Origin: Proteiniclasticum sp.
GTDB taxonomy: Bacteria; Bacillota; Clostridia; Clostridiales; Clostridiaceae
Direction of reading: 5' to 3'
DNA length: 26,263 nucleotides
NCBI RefSeq assembly: GCF_003514505.1
Contig: NZ_DOPX01000030.1
Location: 1-26,263 of the forward strand
Below, one piece after another: positions 6,373-13,790 of the stretch (positions are counted from its first letter, which is position 1; every line of letters starts with the position of its first letter). The position numbers and the translations under genes were made by a program. The notes below the pieces were generated by a model, which ran no database searches, was not told the origin of the DNA, and saw nothing but the letters and a program-made list of their open reading frames with translations.

Positions 6373-7492
6373 CTACTCTGCCCGAAGGCTTCCGTTACTC
6401 ATACTCTTGAGATAGGCGCTGATGAACCTGTCCAGGTCCCCGTCCATCACAGCATCCACATTGGCGTCCTCTTCCAGTGTTCTGTGGTCCTTCACCAGAT
6501 TATAAGGATTGAAAACATAGCTTCGGATCTGGCTTCCCCAGCCCATATCTTTCATTTCACCTGTAATATCTTCTATTTTTTCTTTGTGGAATCTTTCTTT
6601 CAGCTCTACCAGTTTTGCCTTCAGCATTTTCATGGCTGTTTCTTTGTTCTGAATCTGGCTTCTTTCATTTTGGCAGGTGACGACAATTCCTGTGGGGAGG
6701 TGCGTGATTCGAACAGCAGAATCCGTGGTGTTTACATGCTGTCCTCCAGCACCGGTACTTCTGTAGGTGTCAATTCTAAGTTCATCATCTTTAATCACCA
6801 CTTCACTGTCATCTTTGAGAAGAGGCACCGCTTCTACAGAGGCAAAACTTGTCTGCCTTTTGCCGGAGGCGTTGAATGGAGAGATTCGAACCAGTCTGTG
6901 GATTCCTTTTTCCGCTTTCAGATAGCCATAGGCATAAGGACCGGTGATCTTGAGAGAAGCGTCTCTGATGCCAGCTTCATCTCCATCCTGGAGAGAAAGA
7001 AGTTCCACCGAAAATCCTTTCTTTTCTGCCCATCGGGTATACATACGAAGCAGCATGGAAGTCCAATCCTGTGCGTCGGTACCTCCCACGCCGCTTTTCA
7101 AAGTCAGAATTACATCGTTGTTGTCGTATTCACCGGATAGAAGAACTTTCAGATGCATGGCTTCTACGCCTTTTTTCAAATCTTTTACTTCTCCCAGGAA
7201 GAGGGTCTGCATTTCTTCGTCTTCATCGGTGAGTTCCACCATATCCAAAGCATCCTCCACTCTGGAGCGAAGCTCTGAATATTCTTTGATCGTAGATTCT
7301 ATGGATTTCTCTTCTTGTGTCACTTGTTTGGCTTCTTCCAGATTGTTCCAGAAAGAACCTTCCTGCATTTTAAAAATCAGTTCTTCTCGACGTCTGGACA
7401 GTGCATCGATGTCAAAGAGACACCCGGATTTCTTCCAGTGATTCTTTGAAACTCTTCAGTTCCGTTACCGCTTCCTGTATTTTTGGCAACAT
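6373..7492 (-). CDS. prfB: Peptide chain release factor 2 with programmed +1 frameshift
   Basis: RF2 ends translation at UGA and UAA. The gene is in two frames. Frame 0 starts at the ATG 7490-7492 (AAGGAG at 7501-7506) and reaches CTT TGA C after 26 codons (TGA at 7412-7414). After a +1 shift on CTT it continues with GAC at 7411-7413 for 346 residues, giving 372 in total. A Shine-Dalgarno-like GGGTG sits three bases before CTT, as in other RF2 genes. In the fused product the stop-recognition tripeptide SPF falls at 204-206 and the catalytic GGQ at 249-251, matching the family. The shift lets RF2 levels control RF2 synthesis. Annotating only the ATG at 7368 would drop 41 residues. The gene follows secA and precedes tex. 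Confidence 0.96.
7411..7426 (-). promoter_or_regulatory. RF2 programmed frameshift site
   Basis: Read leftward the sequence is CGGGTGTCTCTTTGAC: an internal Shine-Dalgarno-like GGGTG, three bases, then the slippery CTT, the in-frame UGA stop and C. The canonical site is AGGGGG-TAT-CTT-TGA-C, so spacing and core are kept while the internal Shine-Dalgarno element is weaker than usual. Confidence 0.95.
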
Positions 7493-7528
7493 AGATCTCA
7501 CTCCTTCGCATCTTTTATTTTTGACTTT

Positions 7529-7557
7529 AAAATAGACTTGGTTGCCCAAGTCTATTT
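7529..7557 (-). terminator. Hairpin between secA and prfB
   Basis: A 12-bp perfect stem (7530-7541 with 7546-7557) has a GCAA tetraloop when read leftward, followed by only TTTT and then AAAGTC. The tail is weak, so it may be a leaky terminator that lowers prfB-tex expression relative to secA. Confidence 0.65.
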
Positions 7558-7564
7558 ACAGCTT

Positions 7565-10066
7565 TTATTGGCCAAGACCATGACAGTTCTTGTATTTTTT
7601 ACCGCTTCCACAAGGACAAGGAGAATTTCTTCCTACTCGTGTATCCTTTTTAACAGGCTGTTTTTTCAATGTATTATCCTGATTGGTGGAAGTTTCCTTC
7701 GCTACCTGTTCGCGTTCGATGGGCTCTTCCTTACGTACTGTGATTTTTAAGATGTATTTGATGGTATCAAAGTTGATGGAACGAATCATTTCGTCAAACA
7801 TCTCAGAACCTTCAAACTGATAAGCCTGAACAGGATCCTGCTGCTTGTATGCTCTTAATCCGATACCACGTTTCAGATGATCCATATTGTTGATATGTTC
7901 CATCCACTTGGTGTCTACCACCTTCAAGAGGATCACGCGTTCAATCTCACGGATCTGCTCACCGATTTCAGATTCTTTTGACTCATGGATGGATACACCG
8001 ATATCATAGAGCATTTCTTCGATCTCATTGTTCTTCATGTCACGCAGCTGGTCTACAGTGATGCTGTTGTGTGGAACAAATGCATCTTCCATATAGGTGA
8101 TGAGGTTCTTTAGCGCTTCTTCTTTGTCCATACCATTGGATAAATGAAGATCTACTGCTGTGGAAACCACATTCTGGAGCATTGCACGGACATTCTCTTT
8201 AAGGTCCTTGCCCTCCAGCACCATCTGACGCTGACCATAGATGACTTCTCTTTGCATATTCATGACATCATCGTAGCCAAGAAGAGTTTTTCTAGTGTCG
8301 AAGTTATTTCCTTCGACTTTCTTCTGTGCGTTTTCGATGGATTTTGTCACCATTTTAGATTCAATAGCATCTTCACCAAGACCGATGTTGTCTATCATAC
8401 CGAAGAGTTTTTCTGATCCGAAGATTCTCATGAGATCATCTTCCAGGGACAGGTAGAATCTGGACTCACCAGGATCTCCCTGACGTCCGGAACGTCCCCT
8501 AAGCTGGTTGTCGATACGTCTGGACTCATGCCGCTCTGTACCAATGATCTTCAGACCACCTAGATCCACCACGCCTTCGCCCAGTTTGATGTCAGTACCT
8601 CTACCGGCCATATTGGTGGCAATGGTGATAGACCCAGGCTCACCTGCGCGGGCTACGATTTCAGCTTCCTTCTCATGATACTTTGCATTCAGCACTTCAT
8701 GAGGTACACCGTTCTTTTTAAGAAGCGCAGAGAGATATTCTGACTTCTCGATGGAAGTTGTTCCAACGAGCACAGGCTGTCTACGGCTGTAAGCTTCTTT
8801 GATTTCCTGAACGACGGCTTTATATTTTGCCTGGACCGTTCTATAAATAAGGTCAGGCTGATCCATTCTGCGGATTTCCTTATTGGTTGGAATGACCACA
8901 ACGTCAAGACCATAGGTATGTCTGAACTCGTTCTCCTCTGTCTGTGCTGTACCGGTCATACCGGAAAGCTTTTTGTACATTCTGAAGTAGTTCTGATAAG
9001 TGATGGTGGCAAGTGTTTTGGACTCTCTCTCCACTTTAACGCCTTCTTTGGCTTCAATGGCCTGATGGAGACCATCAGAGTATCGTCGTCCTTCCATGAG
9101 ACGTCCGGTGAATTCATCGACAATAACAACTTCTCCGTCCTTCACCATGTAATCCTTATCTACTTTAAATAGATAGTTGGCTTTTAAAGCCTGAGTCACA
9201 TGATGCTGAAGTTCCATATTTTTAGGCTCTGCATAGTTTTCCAGATGGAAAACAGACTCGGCCTCCTTAATACCTTCCTCAGTGAGCACTACGGACTTTG
9301 CTTTCTCATCGACAGTGAAGTGTTCTTCTTTTTTGAGACGCTTCACAAAGAAATCTGCCACTTTATAGAATTCTGTAGATTTATCTCCCTGGCCAGAAAT
9401 GATCAGAGGTGTTCTTGCTTCGTCGATGAGAATGGAGTCCACTTCGTCGACAATGGCAAAATTCAGTTCACGTTGCACGCGTCTTTCTTTATAGACCACC
9501 ATGTTGTCTCTCAGATAATCAAAACCAAACTCATTGTTGGTTCCATAGGTGATGTCTGAAGCATAGGCTTCTTTTCTCTGCTCGTTGGTCAGGCCATGCA
9601 GAATTACGCCACAGGTGAGTCCTAGAAACTCATAGACCTGTCCCATCCAGTCCCTATCTCTGGAGGCCAGATAATCGTTGACGGTAACCACATGGACACC
9701 GTTTCCGGACAATGCGTTGAGATAGGAAGGTAGTGTTGCTACCAGAGTCTTACCTTCACCAGTTTTCATTTCCGCGATTCGTCCTTGGTGGAGAATAAGT
9801 CCACCTATGATCTGGACACGGAAATGCTTCATGTTGAGCACTCTGTAAGACGCCTCGCGCACGGTAGCAAAAGCTTCAGGAAGAATATCATCCAGTGTTT
9901 CTCCGTTGGCCAGTCTTTTTTTGAATTCTTCCGTTTTCCCTCTTAATTCTTCGTCGGTGAGTTTTTGAAACTCTTCATCCAGGGCTTCCACCTGATCCAC
10001 AATTGGCAGGATCCGTTTTACTTCCCTTTCACTATAGGTTCCAAAAACCTTATCAAATAATCCCAT
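7565..10066 (-). CDS. secA: Preprotein translocase ATPase SecA
   Basis: An 833-residue motor ATPase that drives secretory preproteins through SecYEG at the cytoplasmic face of the membrane. The N-terminus MGLFDKVFG is typical. Walker A MKTGEGKT is at about 100-107 and the DEVD Walker B with DEARTPLIISG at about 205. Helicase motifs TNMAGRGTDIKLG and GRSGRQGDPG follow in the second nucleotide-binding half. The C-terminus carries the SEC-C zinc site CPCGSGKKYKNCHG. The frame is open further upstream to an ATG at 10093. The ATG at 10066 is preferred because GGAG lies eight bases before it at 10075-10078 and because family members start with MG-LFDK. A single SecA fits; no accessory-secretion features are seen. 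Confidence 0.97.
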   Translation of the reverse strand: MGLFDKVFGTYSEREVKRILPIVDQVEALDEEFQKLTDEELRGKTEEFKKRLANGETLDDILPEAFATVREASYRVLNMKHFRVQIIGGLILHQGRIAEMKTGEGKTLVATLPSYLNALSGNGVHVVTVNDYLASRDRDWMGQVYEFLGLTCGVILHGLTNEQRKEAYASDITYGTNNEFGFDYLRDNMVVYKERRVQRELNFAIVDEVDSILIDEARTPLIISGQGDKSTEFYKVADFFVKRLKKEEHFTVDEKAKSVVLTEEGIKEAESVFHLENYAEPKNMELQHHVTQALKANYLFKVDKDYMVKDGEVVIVDEFTGRLMEGRRYSDGLHQAIEAKEGVKVERESKTLATITYQNYFRMYKKLSGMTGTAQTEENEFRHTYGLDVVVIPTNKEIRRMDQPDLIYRTVQAKYKAVVQEIKEAYSRRQPVLVGTTSIEKSEYLSALLKKNGVPHEVLNAKYHEKEAEIVARAGEPGSITIATNMAGRGTDIKLGEGVVDLGGLKIIGTERHESRRIDNQLRGRSGRQGDPGESRFYLSLEDDLMRIFGSEKLFGMIDNIGLGEDAIESKMVTKSIENAQKKVEGNNFDTRKTLLGYDDVMNMQREVIYGQRQMVLEGKDLKENVRAMLQNVVSTAVDLHLSNGMDKEEALKNLITYMEDAFVPHNSITVDQLRDMKNNEIEEMLYDIGVSIHESKESEIGEQIREIERVILLKVVDTKWMEHINNMDHLKRGIGLRAYKQQDPVQAYQFEGSEMFDEMIRSINFDTIKYILKITVRKEEPIEREQVAKETSTNQDNTLKKQPVKKDTRVGRNSPCPCGSGKKYKNCHGLGQ

Positions 10067-10162
10067 TTTTTCAACTCCACATTCATATTTCAATGACTCG
10101 ATTAATGCTTCACCAGACCTGAGCTTTTCAATTTACTGAAAAGATAGAATGGCACAAATAAT

Positions 10163-10192
10163 ATTATAGCACTTATCCACAAAATATATCAA
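10163..10192 (-). promoter_or_regulatory. Promoter of secA
   Basis: Read leftward: TTGATA (10187-10192), an 18-base spacer ending in TGC, and a perfect TATAAT (10163-10168), making an extended -10. The leader before the secA ATG is about 90 bases, with no fold I recognise. Confidence 0.7.
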
Positions 10193-10289
10193 TATATTAG
10201 GATCGGCCTAATTTTCATCCTATTTAGTTTACAACGCAAACATTAAACATACATTAACACGGAATGAACTATTTTTCATTCAAAGACAC

Positions 10290-10318
10290 TTAAAAATGGA
10301 GCACTTTCGTGCTCCATT
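10290..10318 (-). terminator. Terminator of hpf
   Basis: Read leftward, AATGGAGCAC pairs with GTGCTCCATT across a GAAA tetraloop (10295-10318) and runs into TTTTTAAG. It stands 20 bases after the hpf stop. Confidence 0.88.
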
Positions 10319-10337
10319 CCAAATTCCTATATTGTTT

Positions 10338-10874
10338 TTATTCCTCTTCTCTTTCAAGAAGCCCGTAATTTCCATCCTTTCTCTTGTAGACCACACTGGT
10401 TTCTCCATCTTCATCTTCAAATACATAGAAGTTGTGGCCAAGAAGTTCCATTTGAAGCACAGCTTCTTCTTTAGACATAGGCTTCATGGATATTTTTTTT
10501 GTTCTTACAATCTTTGGTGCATCCTCTTCCTCTTTTTCTTCTGCTCTTGTAAAGGCAGTTTCATTGAATCTGACGGAAGTGTCTCCAGCCTTTCTCTCAA
10601 TTTTTGTCTTATATTTTCTGATCTGTCTTTCCAGCTTATCCTGCACCAGATCAATGGATTTGTACATGTCATCACTTGATTCTTCAGCTCTCAGCAGTAC
10701 ATTTCCGAAGGGGATGGTCACTTCAAAGGTTTGATCCATCTTAGTGACACTAAGAGTAGCTCTAGCCTCCACAGGCTGATTGAAGTACTTGTCTAGCCTG
10801 TTCAGTTTGTTTTCTACGGCCTCCTTTAATCCATCTGTTAATGTGATGTTTCTTGCATAAATGTAAGTCTTCAT
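10338..10874 (-). CDS. hpf: Long-form ribosome hibernation promoting factor
   Basis: A 178-residue protein of the long HPF type that pairs 70S ribosomes into inactive 100S dimers during slow growth. The N-terminal domain (about 1-100, MKTYIYARNITLTDGLKEAV) binds the 30S decoding region. A charged linker of about 20 residues follows. The C-terminal dimerisation domain (about 121-178) shows the conserved KPMSKEEAVLQMELLGHNFYVF-type stretch, split here by my reading into a KPMSxEEAxxQMxLLGH core. The binding site AAGGGGG precedes the ATG. It has its own promoter and terminator upstream of secA, the usual Firmicute neighbourhood (hpf, secA, prfB). Regulation is probably by stress or growth phase as in relatives, but the visible promoter is of ordinary sigma-A type. 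Confidence 0.95.
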   Translation of the reverse strand: MKTYIYARNITLTDGLKEAVENKLNRLDKYFNQPVEARATLSVTKMDQTFEVTIPFGNVLLRAEESSDDMYKSIDLVQDKLERQIRKYKTKIERKAGDTSVRFNETAFTRAEEKEEEDAPKIVRTKKISMKPMSKEEAVLQMELLGHNFYVFEDEDGETSVVYKRKDGNYGLLEREEE

Positions 10875-10915
10875 ACATTTGGCCCCCTTGTTGATTACTG
10901 TTTGATGTTACTTAT

Positions 10916-10944
10916 ATTTTAATCGAAAAACCGCATTTTATCAA
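10916..10944 (-). promoter_or_regulatory. Promoter of hpf
   Basis: Read leftward: TTGATA (10939-10944), 17 bases, TAAAAT (10916-10921). A 12-bp palindrome lies 31 bases further upstream at 10976-10987. Confidence 0.68.
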
Positions 10945-10975
10945 GCTTTTTACGCTCTTTGACGAAATTTTCAAT

Positions 10976-10987
10976 CAATTGCAATTG
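10976..10987. repeat. 12-bp perfect palindrome upstream of hpf
   Basis: CAATTGCAATTG is its own reverse complement, flanked by TTCAAT on the left and TGAA on the right, which extends the symmetry with a two-base offset. It is centred about 38 bases upstream of the hpf -35 box, a plausible place for an activator or other DNA-binding protein. Confidence 0.4.
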
Positions 10988-11004
10988 TGAATAATCCAAC
11001 ATAA

Positions 11005-11466
11005 TTACAAGATATTCACAGATTCTAGATTAGGGATAAATTTACGTGCATCTTCGATGGTTTCCAGAATACGGAAAATATATCCGCTTTCCTGTGCAGT
11101 CAGATGCTTTTTCCGGGTAAGAATGTCTATGGACTCTGGTGTGGATACTGTTTTTTCAAACCACATGACGAGAATCCCTTCTGCGTTGTAGAGGACTTTG
11201 GAAGTGTTTCTGAACAGTCTGTTCATGCCCACACCACGCCAACGGAAGGTTCTGTTTTTTTCGTCAGGAATCTCAAATCCTTTTTTTACTTTCATTTTAC
11301 CGTTTTTTCGGTATTCAACCTGTTCCTTCAGAACCAGATCCTCTCCTTTGTGCATCAGTTCAAAGTCAAAGGAGATGGTATCGATGCTTCCCTTCTTCCA
11401 TAAAGGACACCCAGAATACTGGAGGAACCAGCGTCCTTCCATTTTTTGCATTTCTCGGTCTATCAT
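11005..11466 (-). CDS. Uncharacterised protein, possibly lipocalin-like
   Basis: A 153-residue soluble protein with no signal peptide. The sequence opens with an MEGRWFLQYSGCPLWKKG stretch, followed by alternating strand-like segments (DTISFDFELM, DLVLKEQVEYR, RTFRWRGVG, ILVMWFEKT). This GRW-type start and many short strands resemble lipocalin-like or fatty-acid-binding-type barrels, but that is an inference from pattern and I do not recognise a named family. The frame opens with a TTG at 11470-11472. The ATG at 11464-11466 is better placed, nine bases after AAGGAG. It is divergent from the membrane protein gene at 11632 and no obvious terminator follows it. Confidence 0.7.
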   Translation of the reverse strand: MIDREMQKMEGRWFLQYSGCPLWKKGSIDTISFDFELMHKGEDLVLKEQVEYRKNGKMKVKKGFEIPDEKNRTFRWRGVGMNRLFRNTSKVLYNAEGILVMWFEKTVSTPESIDILTRKKHLTAQESGYIFRILETIEDARKFIPNLESVNIL

Positions 11467-11545
11467 CAGCAAAAACTCCTTCCATCCTTTTTCTTATTGT
11501 AGCGGATAAAGACAACGAGGATTTAGACAATATCTGAATAATGTA

Positions 11546-11575
11546 TTAATAGTTTACCATTATTTTGCGTGTCAA
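11546..11575 (-). promoter_or_regulatory. Promoter of the leftward gene at 11466
   Basis: Read leftward: perfect TTGACA (11570-11575), 18-base spacer, TATTAA (11546-11551). Its -35 box touches the -35 position of the rightward promoter at 11565-11593. Confidence 0.5.
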
Positions 11576-11593
11576 ACTACATTTTGATATAAT
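11565..11593 (+). promoter_or_regulatory. Promoter of the membrane protein gene at 11632
   Basis: TTGCGT (11565-11570), 17 bases, and perfect TATAAT (11588-11593) preceded by TGA, making an extended -10. The leader before the ATG is about 32 bases. Confidence 0.7.
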
Positions 11594-11631
11594 TAGAATC
11601 ATTCAAATCAAACATGAAAGGAGCCTTTAAT

Positions 11632-11928
11632 ATGGATACGGGAACCCTAAGACTCTTATTTCTTCTTATTCTCCTGTTTCTTGCCGGAGGAATCTACAGC
11701 TTTGTCAGTTCTATTTTTACAAAAAACAAATGGGTTCGTTTTCTTCCAACGCTCCTCAGTCTTCTTCTGATTCCTTATCTTTTATATCAGACGTATTTTG
11801 GAAACTTGGAAGGCTTTATGCCACTGGCCTATCTGCTGTTTGTCTTTATGTTGGCTGCAGTAGTTTTTGGAAACCTTGTGGGGAATCTTATTTTTAGAAA
11901 ACTTCCAGATAAACGAACCCGATCATAA
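11632..11928 (+). CDS. Small uncharacterised membrane protein (three helices)
   Basis: A 98-residue hydrophobic protein with three likely transmembrane helices, at about residues 7-27, 38-55 and 63-88, and a basic C-terminal tail (RKLPDKRTRS) expected to face the cytoplasm. No catalytic or binding motif is visible and I do not recognise the family. An in-frame ATG at 11614 exists, but AAAGGAG (11617-11623) lies inside that extension and points to the ATG at 11632. The gene has its own promoter and a bidirectional terminator, so it forms a one-gene unit. Confidence 0.72.
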   Translation: MDTGTLRLLFLLILLFLAGGIYSFVSSIFTKNKWVRFLPTLLSLLLIPYLLYQTYFGNLEGFMPLAYLLFVFMLAAVVFGNLVGNLIFRKLPDKRTRS

Positions 11929-11932
11929 GTTG

Positions 11933-11980
11933 AAAAAAACCAGAGTTCCGGCTGATGTAAGCCAGAACTCTGGTTTTTTA
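11933..11980. terminator. Bidirectional terminator at 11.95 kb
   Basis: The 15-bp stem AAAAAACCAGAGTTC (11934-11948) / GAACTCTGGTTTTTT (11965-11979) has an inner GGCT/AGCC helix and T-runs on both strands. The stop codon of the leftward gene (11978-11980) lies in its right flank. Confidence 0.92.
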
Positions 11981-12310
11981 TGTGTTCTTCCAGTGGATGG
12001 TCAGAATAACTGTGCCACGAGCTCCCTCTTTGATATCTGCGCTGTATCCAAGCTCTTTGAGCTTCGATGTCAGCGGTTTTCGGAGATCCTCCGGAACATC
12101 ATCTGCTTCAAAAAAGAAAACTTCTTTTTCTTTGCCCAGAAAGGCAGAACGATTTACCTGCTTTTTGATTTTTTGCAGAACCTCTTCTAATTTTTTGCTT
12201 TCATCAGAATAGGGTCTTATAAAAATTTCCAATTTCCCATTTGATAAGTCTTCTGGAAGATCTGGCAGAAGTTTTTTTAATTGGTCTCCATCTATTATGT
12301 CACGATACAT
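11978..12310 (-). CDS. Uncharacterised 110-residue protein downstream of deoC
   Basis: I do not recognise this protein. It is 110 residues, soluble and mixed alpha/beta: KLEIFIRPYS, EVFFFEADDVPEDLRKPLTS and GTVILTIHW look like strands and turns, and EEVLQKIKKQV is a helix. The frame continues upstream, but AAGGAG at 12317-12322 fits the ATG at 12308-12310 (seven-base spacing) and leaves too little room for the ATG two codons earlier. It starts 43 bases after the deoC stop on the same strand with no terminator between, so it is probably co-transcribed with deoC. It is not one of the known deo operon partners. Confidence 0.68.
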   Translation of the reverse strand: MYRDIIDGDQLKKLLPDLPEDLSNGKLEIFIRPYSDESKKLEEVLQKIKKQVNRSAFLGKEKEVFFFEADDVPEDLRKPLTSKLKELGYSADIKEGARGTVILTIHWKNT

Positions 12311-12353
12311 ATGCATTCTCCTTCTCCAAGACTTCAGAAGTGACAAGGTGTGC

Positions 12354-13007
12354 TTATAGAGAATTCACAATAGAAACACTTGCTGAAAGGCCCAATCTGG
12401 AAGCTCCATTTTCAATCATGGCCATGGCATCTTCCAGAGTTCTGATGCCTCCTGATGCTTTCACGCCCATTTCTGGACCTACAGTTTTTCTCATCAGAGC
12501 GATATCTTCCTTAGTGGCACCTGATTTTGAGAATCCTGTAGAGGTCTTTACGTAATCAGCACCGGCTGCCTTGGCAAGTTCGCATGCTTTCACTTTCTCC
12601 TCGTCGGTAAGCAAACAGCTTTCAATGATTACTTTGGTCAGTACTCCACCAGCTGCAAGGACCACTGCACGAATATCTTCGAGAACATAGTCATAATCCT
12701 TATCTTTCAGTTTTCCAATATTGATGACCATATCCACTTCTTCCGCACCTAAAAACACGGCTTCCTTTGTCTCAAAGCTTTTGGCTTCTGTGGTCATCTG
12801 ACCCAGGGGGAATCCAACCACAGTACAGATTTTTGTGTCAGAGTCTTTCAACAGTTCCTTCGCTTTTTCAATGTTGCATGGATTGACACATACACTGAAA
12901 AACTTGTATTCTTTAGCTTCCTCACAAAGCTTGATGAGCTCTGCTTCAGTACCTTCCGGTTTCAATAATGTATGGTCAATATGCTTTGCCAATGTCAGTT
13001 TATCCAT
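12354..13007 (-). CDS. deoC: Deoxyribose-phosphate aldolase
   Basis: A 217-residue class I aldolase that splits 2-deoxyribose 5-phosphate into acetaldehyde and glyceraldehyde 3-phosphate in deoxynucleoside breakdown. Conserved residues are in place: D92 in the VDMVINIG strand, the Schiff-base lysine K154 in VKTSTGF, and K183 in GVKASGGIRT. The start ATG at 13005-13007 follows AGGAGGTTATTTACT. An open extension to 13082 has no ribosome binding site and lies across the promoter region. No other nucleoside catabolism gene adjoins it. The acetaldehyde it makes could in principle be used by an aldehyde dehydrogenase, but the one at 20762 is far away and of a different class. Confidence 0.95.
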   Translation of the reverse strand: MDKLTLAKHIDHTLLKPEGTEAELIKLCEEAKEYKFFSVCVNPCNIEKAKELLKDSDTKICTVVGFPLGQMTTEAKSFETKEAVFLGAEEVDMVINIGKLKDKDYDYVLEDIRAVVLAAGGVLTKVIIESCLLTDEEKVKACELAKAAGADYVKTSTGFSKSGATKEDIALMRKTVGPEMGVKASGGIRTLEDAMAMIENGASRLGLSASVSIVNSL

Positions 13008-13038
13008 AGTAAATAACCTCCTAGTTCTAATCACACTT

Positions 13039-13047
13039 ATTTTATCA
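13039..13047 (-). promoter_or_regulatory. Extended -10 box for deoC
   Basis: Read leftward, TGATAAAAT (13039-13047) is an extended -10. No convincing -35 box is seen. It lies 32 bases before the deoC start. Confidence 0.45.
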
Positions 13048-13132
13048 CAGAATCCCTTCTTCCTCCTAGTCTCCTTGTACAAAATAACTGGGCAGATCTA
13101 TGAATCGGAGAAAGAACTGTAAGTTCGAAGAC

Positions 13133-13236
13133 AGAGCATTAGGTGTATACGGCTCTCAAACACAGATAACTTCTCGTGCTCAGGAACATTCGGATAATTC
13201 CTTGAAAACACAAGGAATTTCCCGTATACTTTTTTA
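13133..13236 (+). ncRNA. Candidate structured RNA ending in a T-run
   Basis: Within the 13048-13287 gap GTATACGG (13145-13152) pairs exactly with CCGTATAC (13222-13229), and TTTTTT (13230-13235) follows at once. Inside lies a perfect 9-bp hairpin AATTCCTTG/CAAGGAATT (13196-13219, loop AAAACA). AGAGC (13133-13137) can also pair with GCTCT (13152-13156). A closed multi-hairpin structure ending in a T-run, with no gene upstream on this strand, suggests a short non-coding transcript or a leader. No known riboswitch or RNA family consensus was recognised, and the upstream promoter (TTGTAC 13075, TATGAA 13099) is weak. Confidence 0.35.
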
Positions 13237-13243
13237 GGGTTTA

Positions 13244-13252
13244 TGTTATAAT
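13244..13252 (+). promoter_or_regulatory. Extended -10 promoter of the gene at 13288
   Basis: TGTTATAAT (13244-13252) is a perfect extended -10 with no clear -35. It lies eight bases after the T-run of the candidate RNA and 35 bases before the ATG. Confidence 0.62.
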
Positions 13253-13287
13253 ATAGTGTAGCAATCATAGGATAAAGGAGTTTAACA

Positions 13288-13692
13288 ATGGGGTTTAGAG
13301 ATAAATTACAAAAGTACTATGCGGACAATTATATGAAGAAATATGGAGACAGAATTACACAGGCCTATGGAAGTGTTCTGTCTGTGAAAGTGGAAGAGAA
13401 AAAATACCTTTGGCTGTTTAATGTCTTAACTGCAACCATCATCATCAAGCCAGACGGTTCTAAGAATGTTGTGAGAAGTGTTTACAAAGCGAAAAGATGG
13501 TTCAAGAAACCGGACTTTATCAACGTATCACAAGGTCATGTGATTCTGATTCAAGCCCTGAAGGGTAAAAAAGGATCTGAGAACAGTGAGGTTCTGGAAA
13601 TCAAAAATATCCGTAACGTGACAACCAGAAAGGACCTATTCAAGATTGATGCACCAATGCCTAAGAAACAGGTACAGTATAAAAGAAAATAA
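13288..13692 (+). CDS. Uncharacterised 134-residue basic protein
   Basis: I do not recognise this protein. It is 134 residues and strongly basic (for example KAKRWFKKPDF and the MPKKQVQYKRK tail). It has strand-rich stretches (SVLSVKVEEKKYLWLFNVLTA split by turns, HVILIQAL, EVLEIKNIRNV) that could form a small PH-like or barrel domain; that is an inference only. There is no signal peptide or membrane helix. The start is clear: AAAGGAG at 13274-13280, seven bases before the ATG. It has its own promoter and a terminator at 13700-13735. The basic charge could suit nucleic acid or membrane-surface binding. Confidence 0.72.
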   Translation: MGFRDKLQKYYADNYMKKYGDRITQAYGSVLSVKVEEKKYLWLFNVLTATIIIKPDGSKNVVRSVYKAKRWFKKPDFINVSQGHVILIQALKGKKGSENSEVLEIKNIRNVTTRKDLFKIDAPMPKKQVQYKRK

Positions 13693-13699
13693 GGTTTTA

Positions 13700-13735
13700 A
13701 AGTCTGCTACAATTGCTGTTGCAGACTTCTTTTCT
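13700..13735 (+). terminator. Terminator after the gene at 13288
   Basis: AAGTCTGC (13700-13707) pairs with GCAGACTT (13721-13728), with further inner ACA/TGT pairing, and is followed by CTTTTCT. Confidence 0.75.
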
Positions 13736-13790
13736 ACTCTGTGCTGTAGAGCATCTTTTTACATAAAATACAATCCATCAGGAGGTTACC

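Noticed and set aside
6274..7140. A 288-codon rightward open frame opposite prfB and the start of tex
   Set aside because: It is antisense to a secure RF2 gene, has no ribosome binding site or promoter, and its composition (runs of Phe, Cys, His) is what the complement of Clostridial coding DNA gives.
7412..7414. In-frame stop early in prfB as evidence of a pseudogene
   Set aside because: The CTT-TGA-C context, the internal Shine-Dalgarno-like element and intact SPF and GGQ motifs show normal programmed frameshifting.
13008..13082. N-terminal extension of deoC
   Set aside because: It covers the AGGAGG site and the likely -10 box; DeoC proteins start at about MDKLTLAKHIDHTLL.
13090..13236. 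The structured segment as a T-box, 6S RNA or SRP RNA
   Set aside because: There is no T-box sequence (GGGTGGNACCGCG type), no SRP GGAAG/AGCAG core, and it is too short for 6S RNA.
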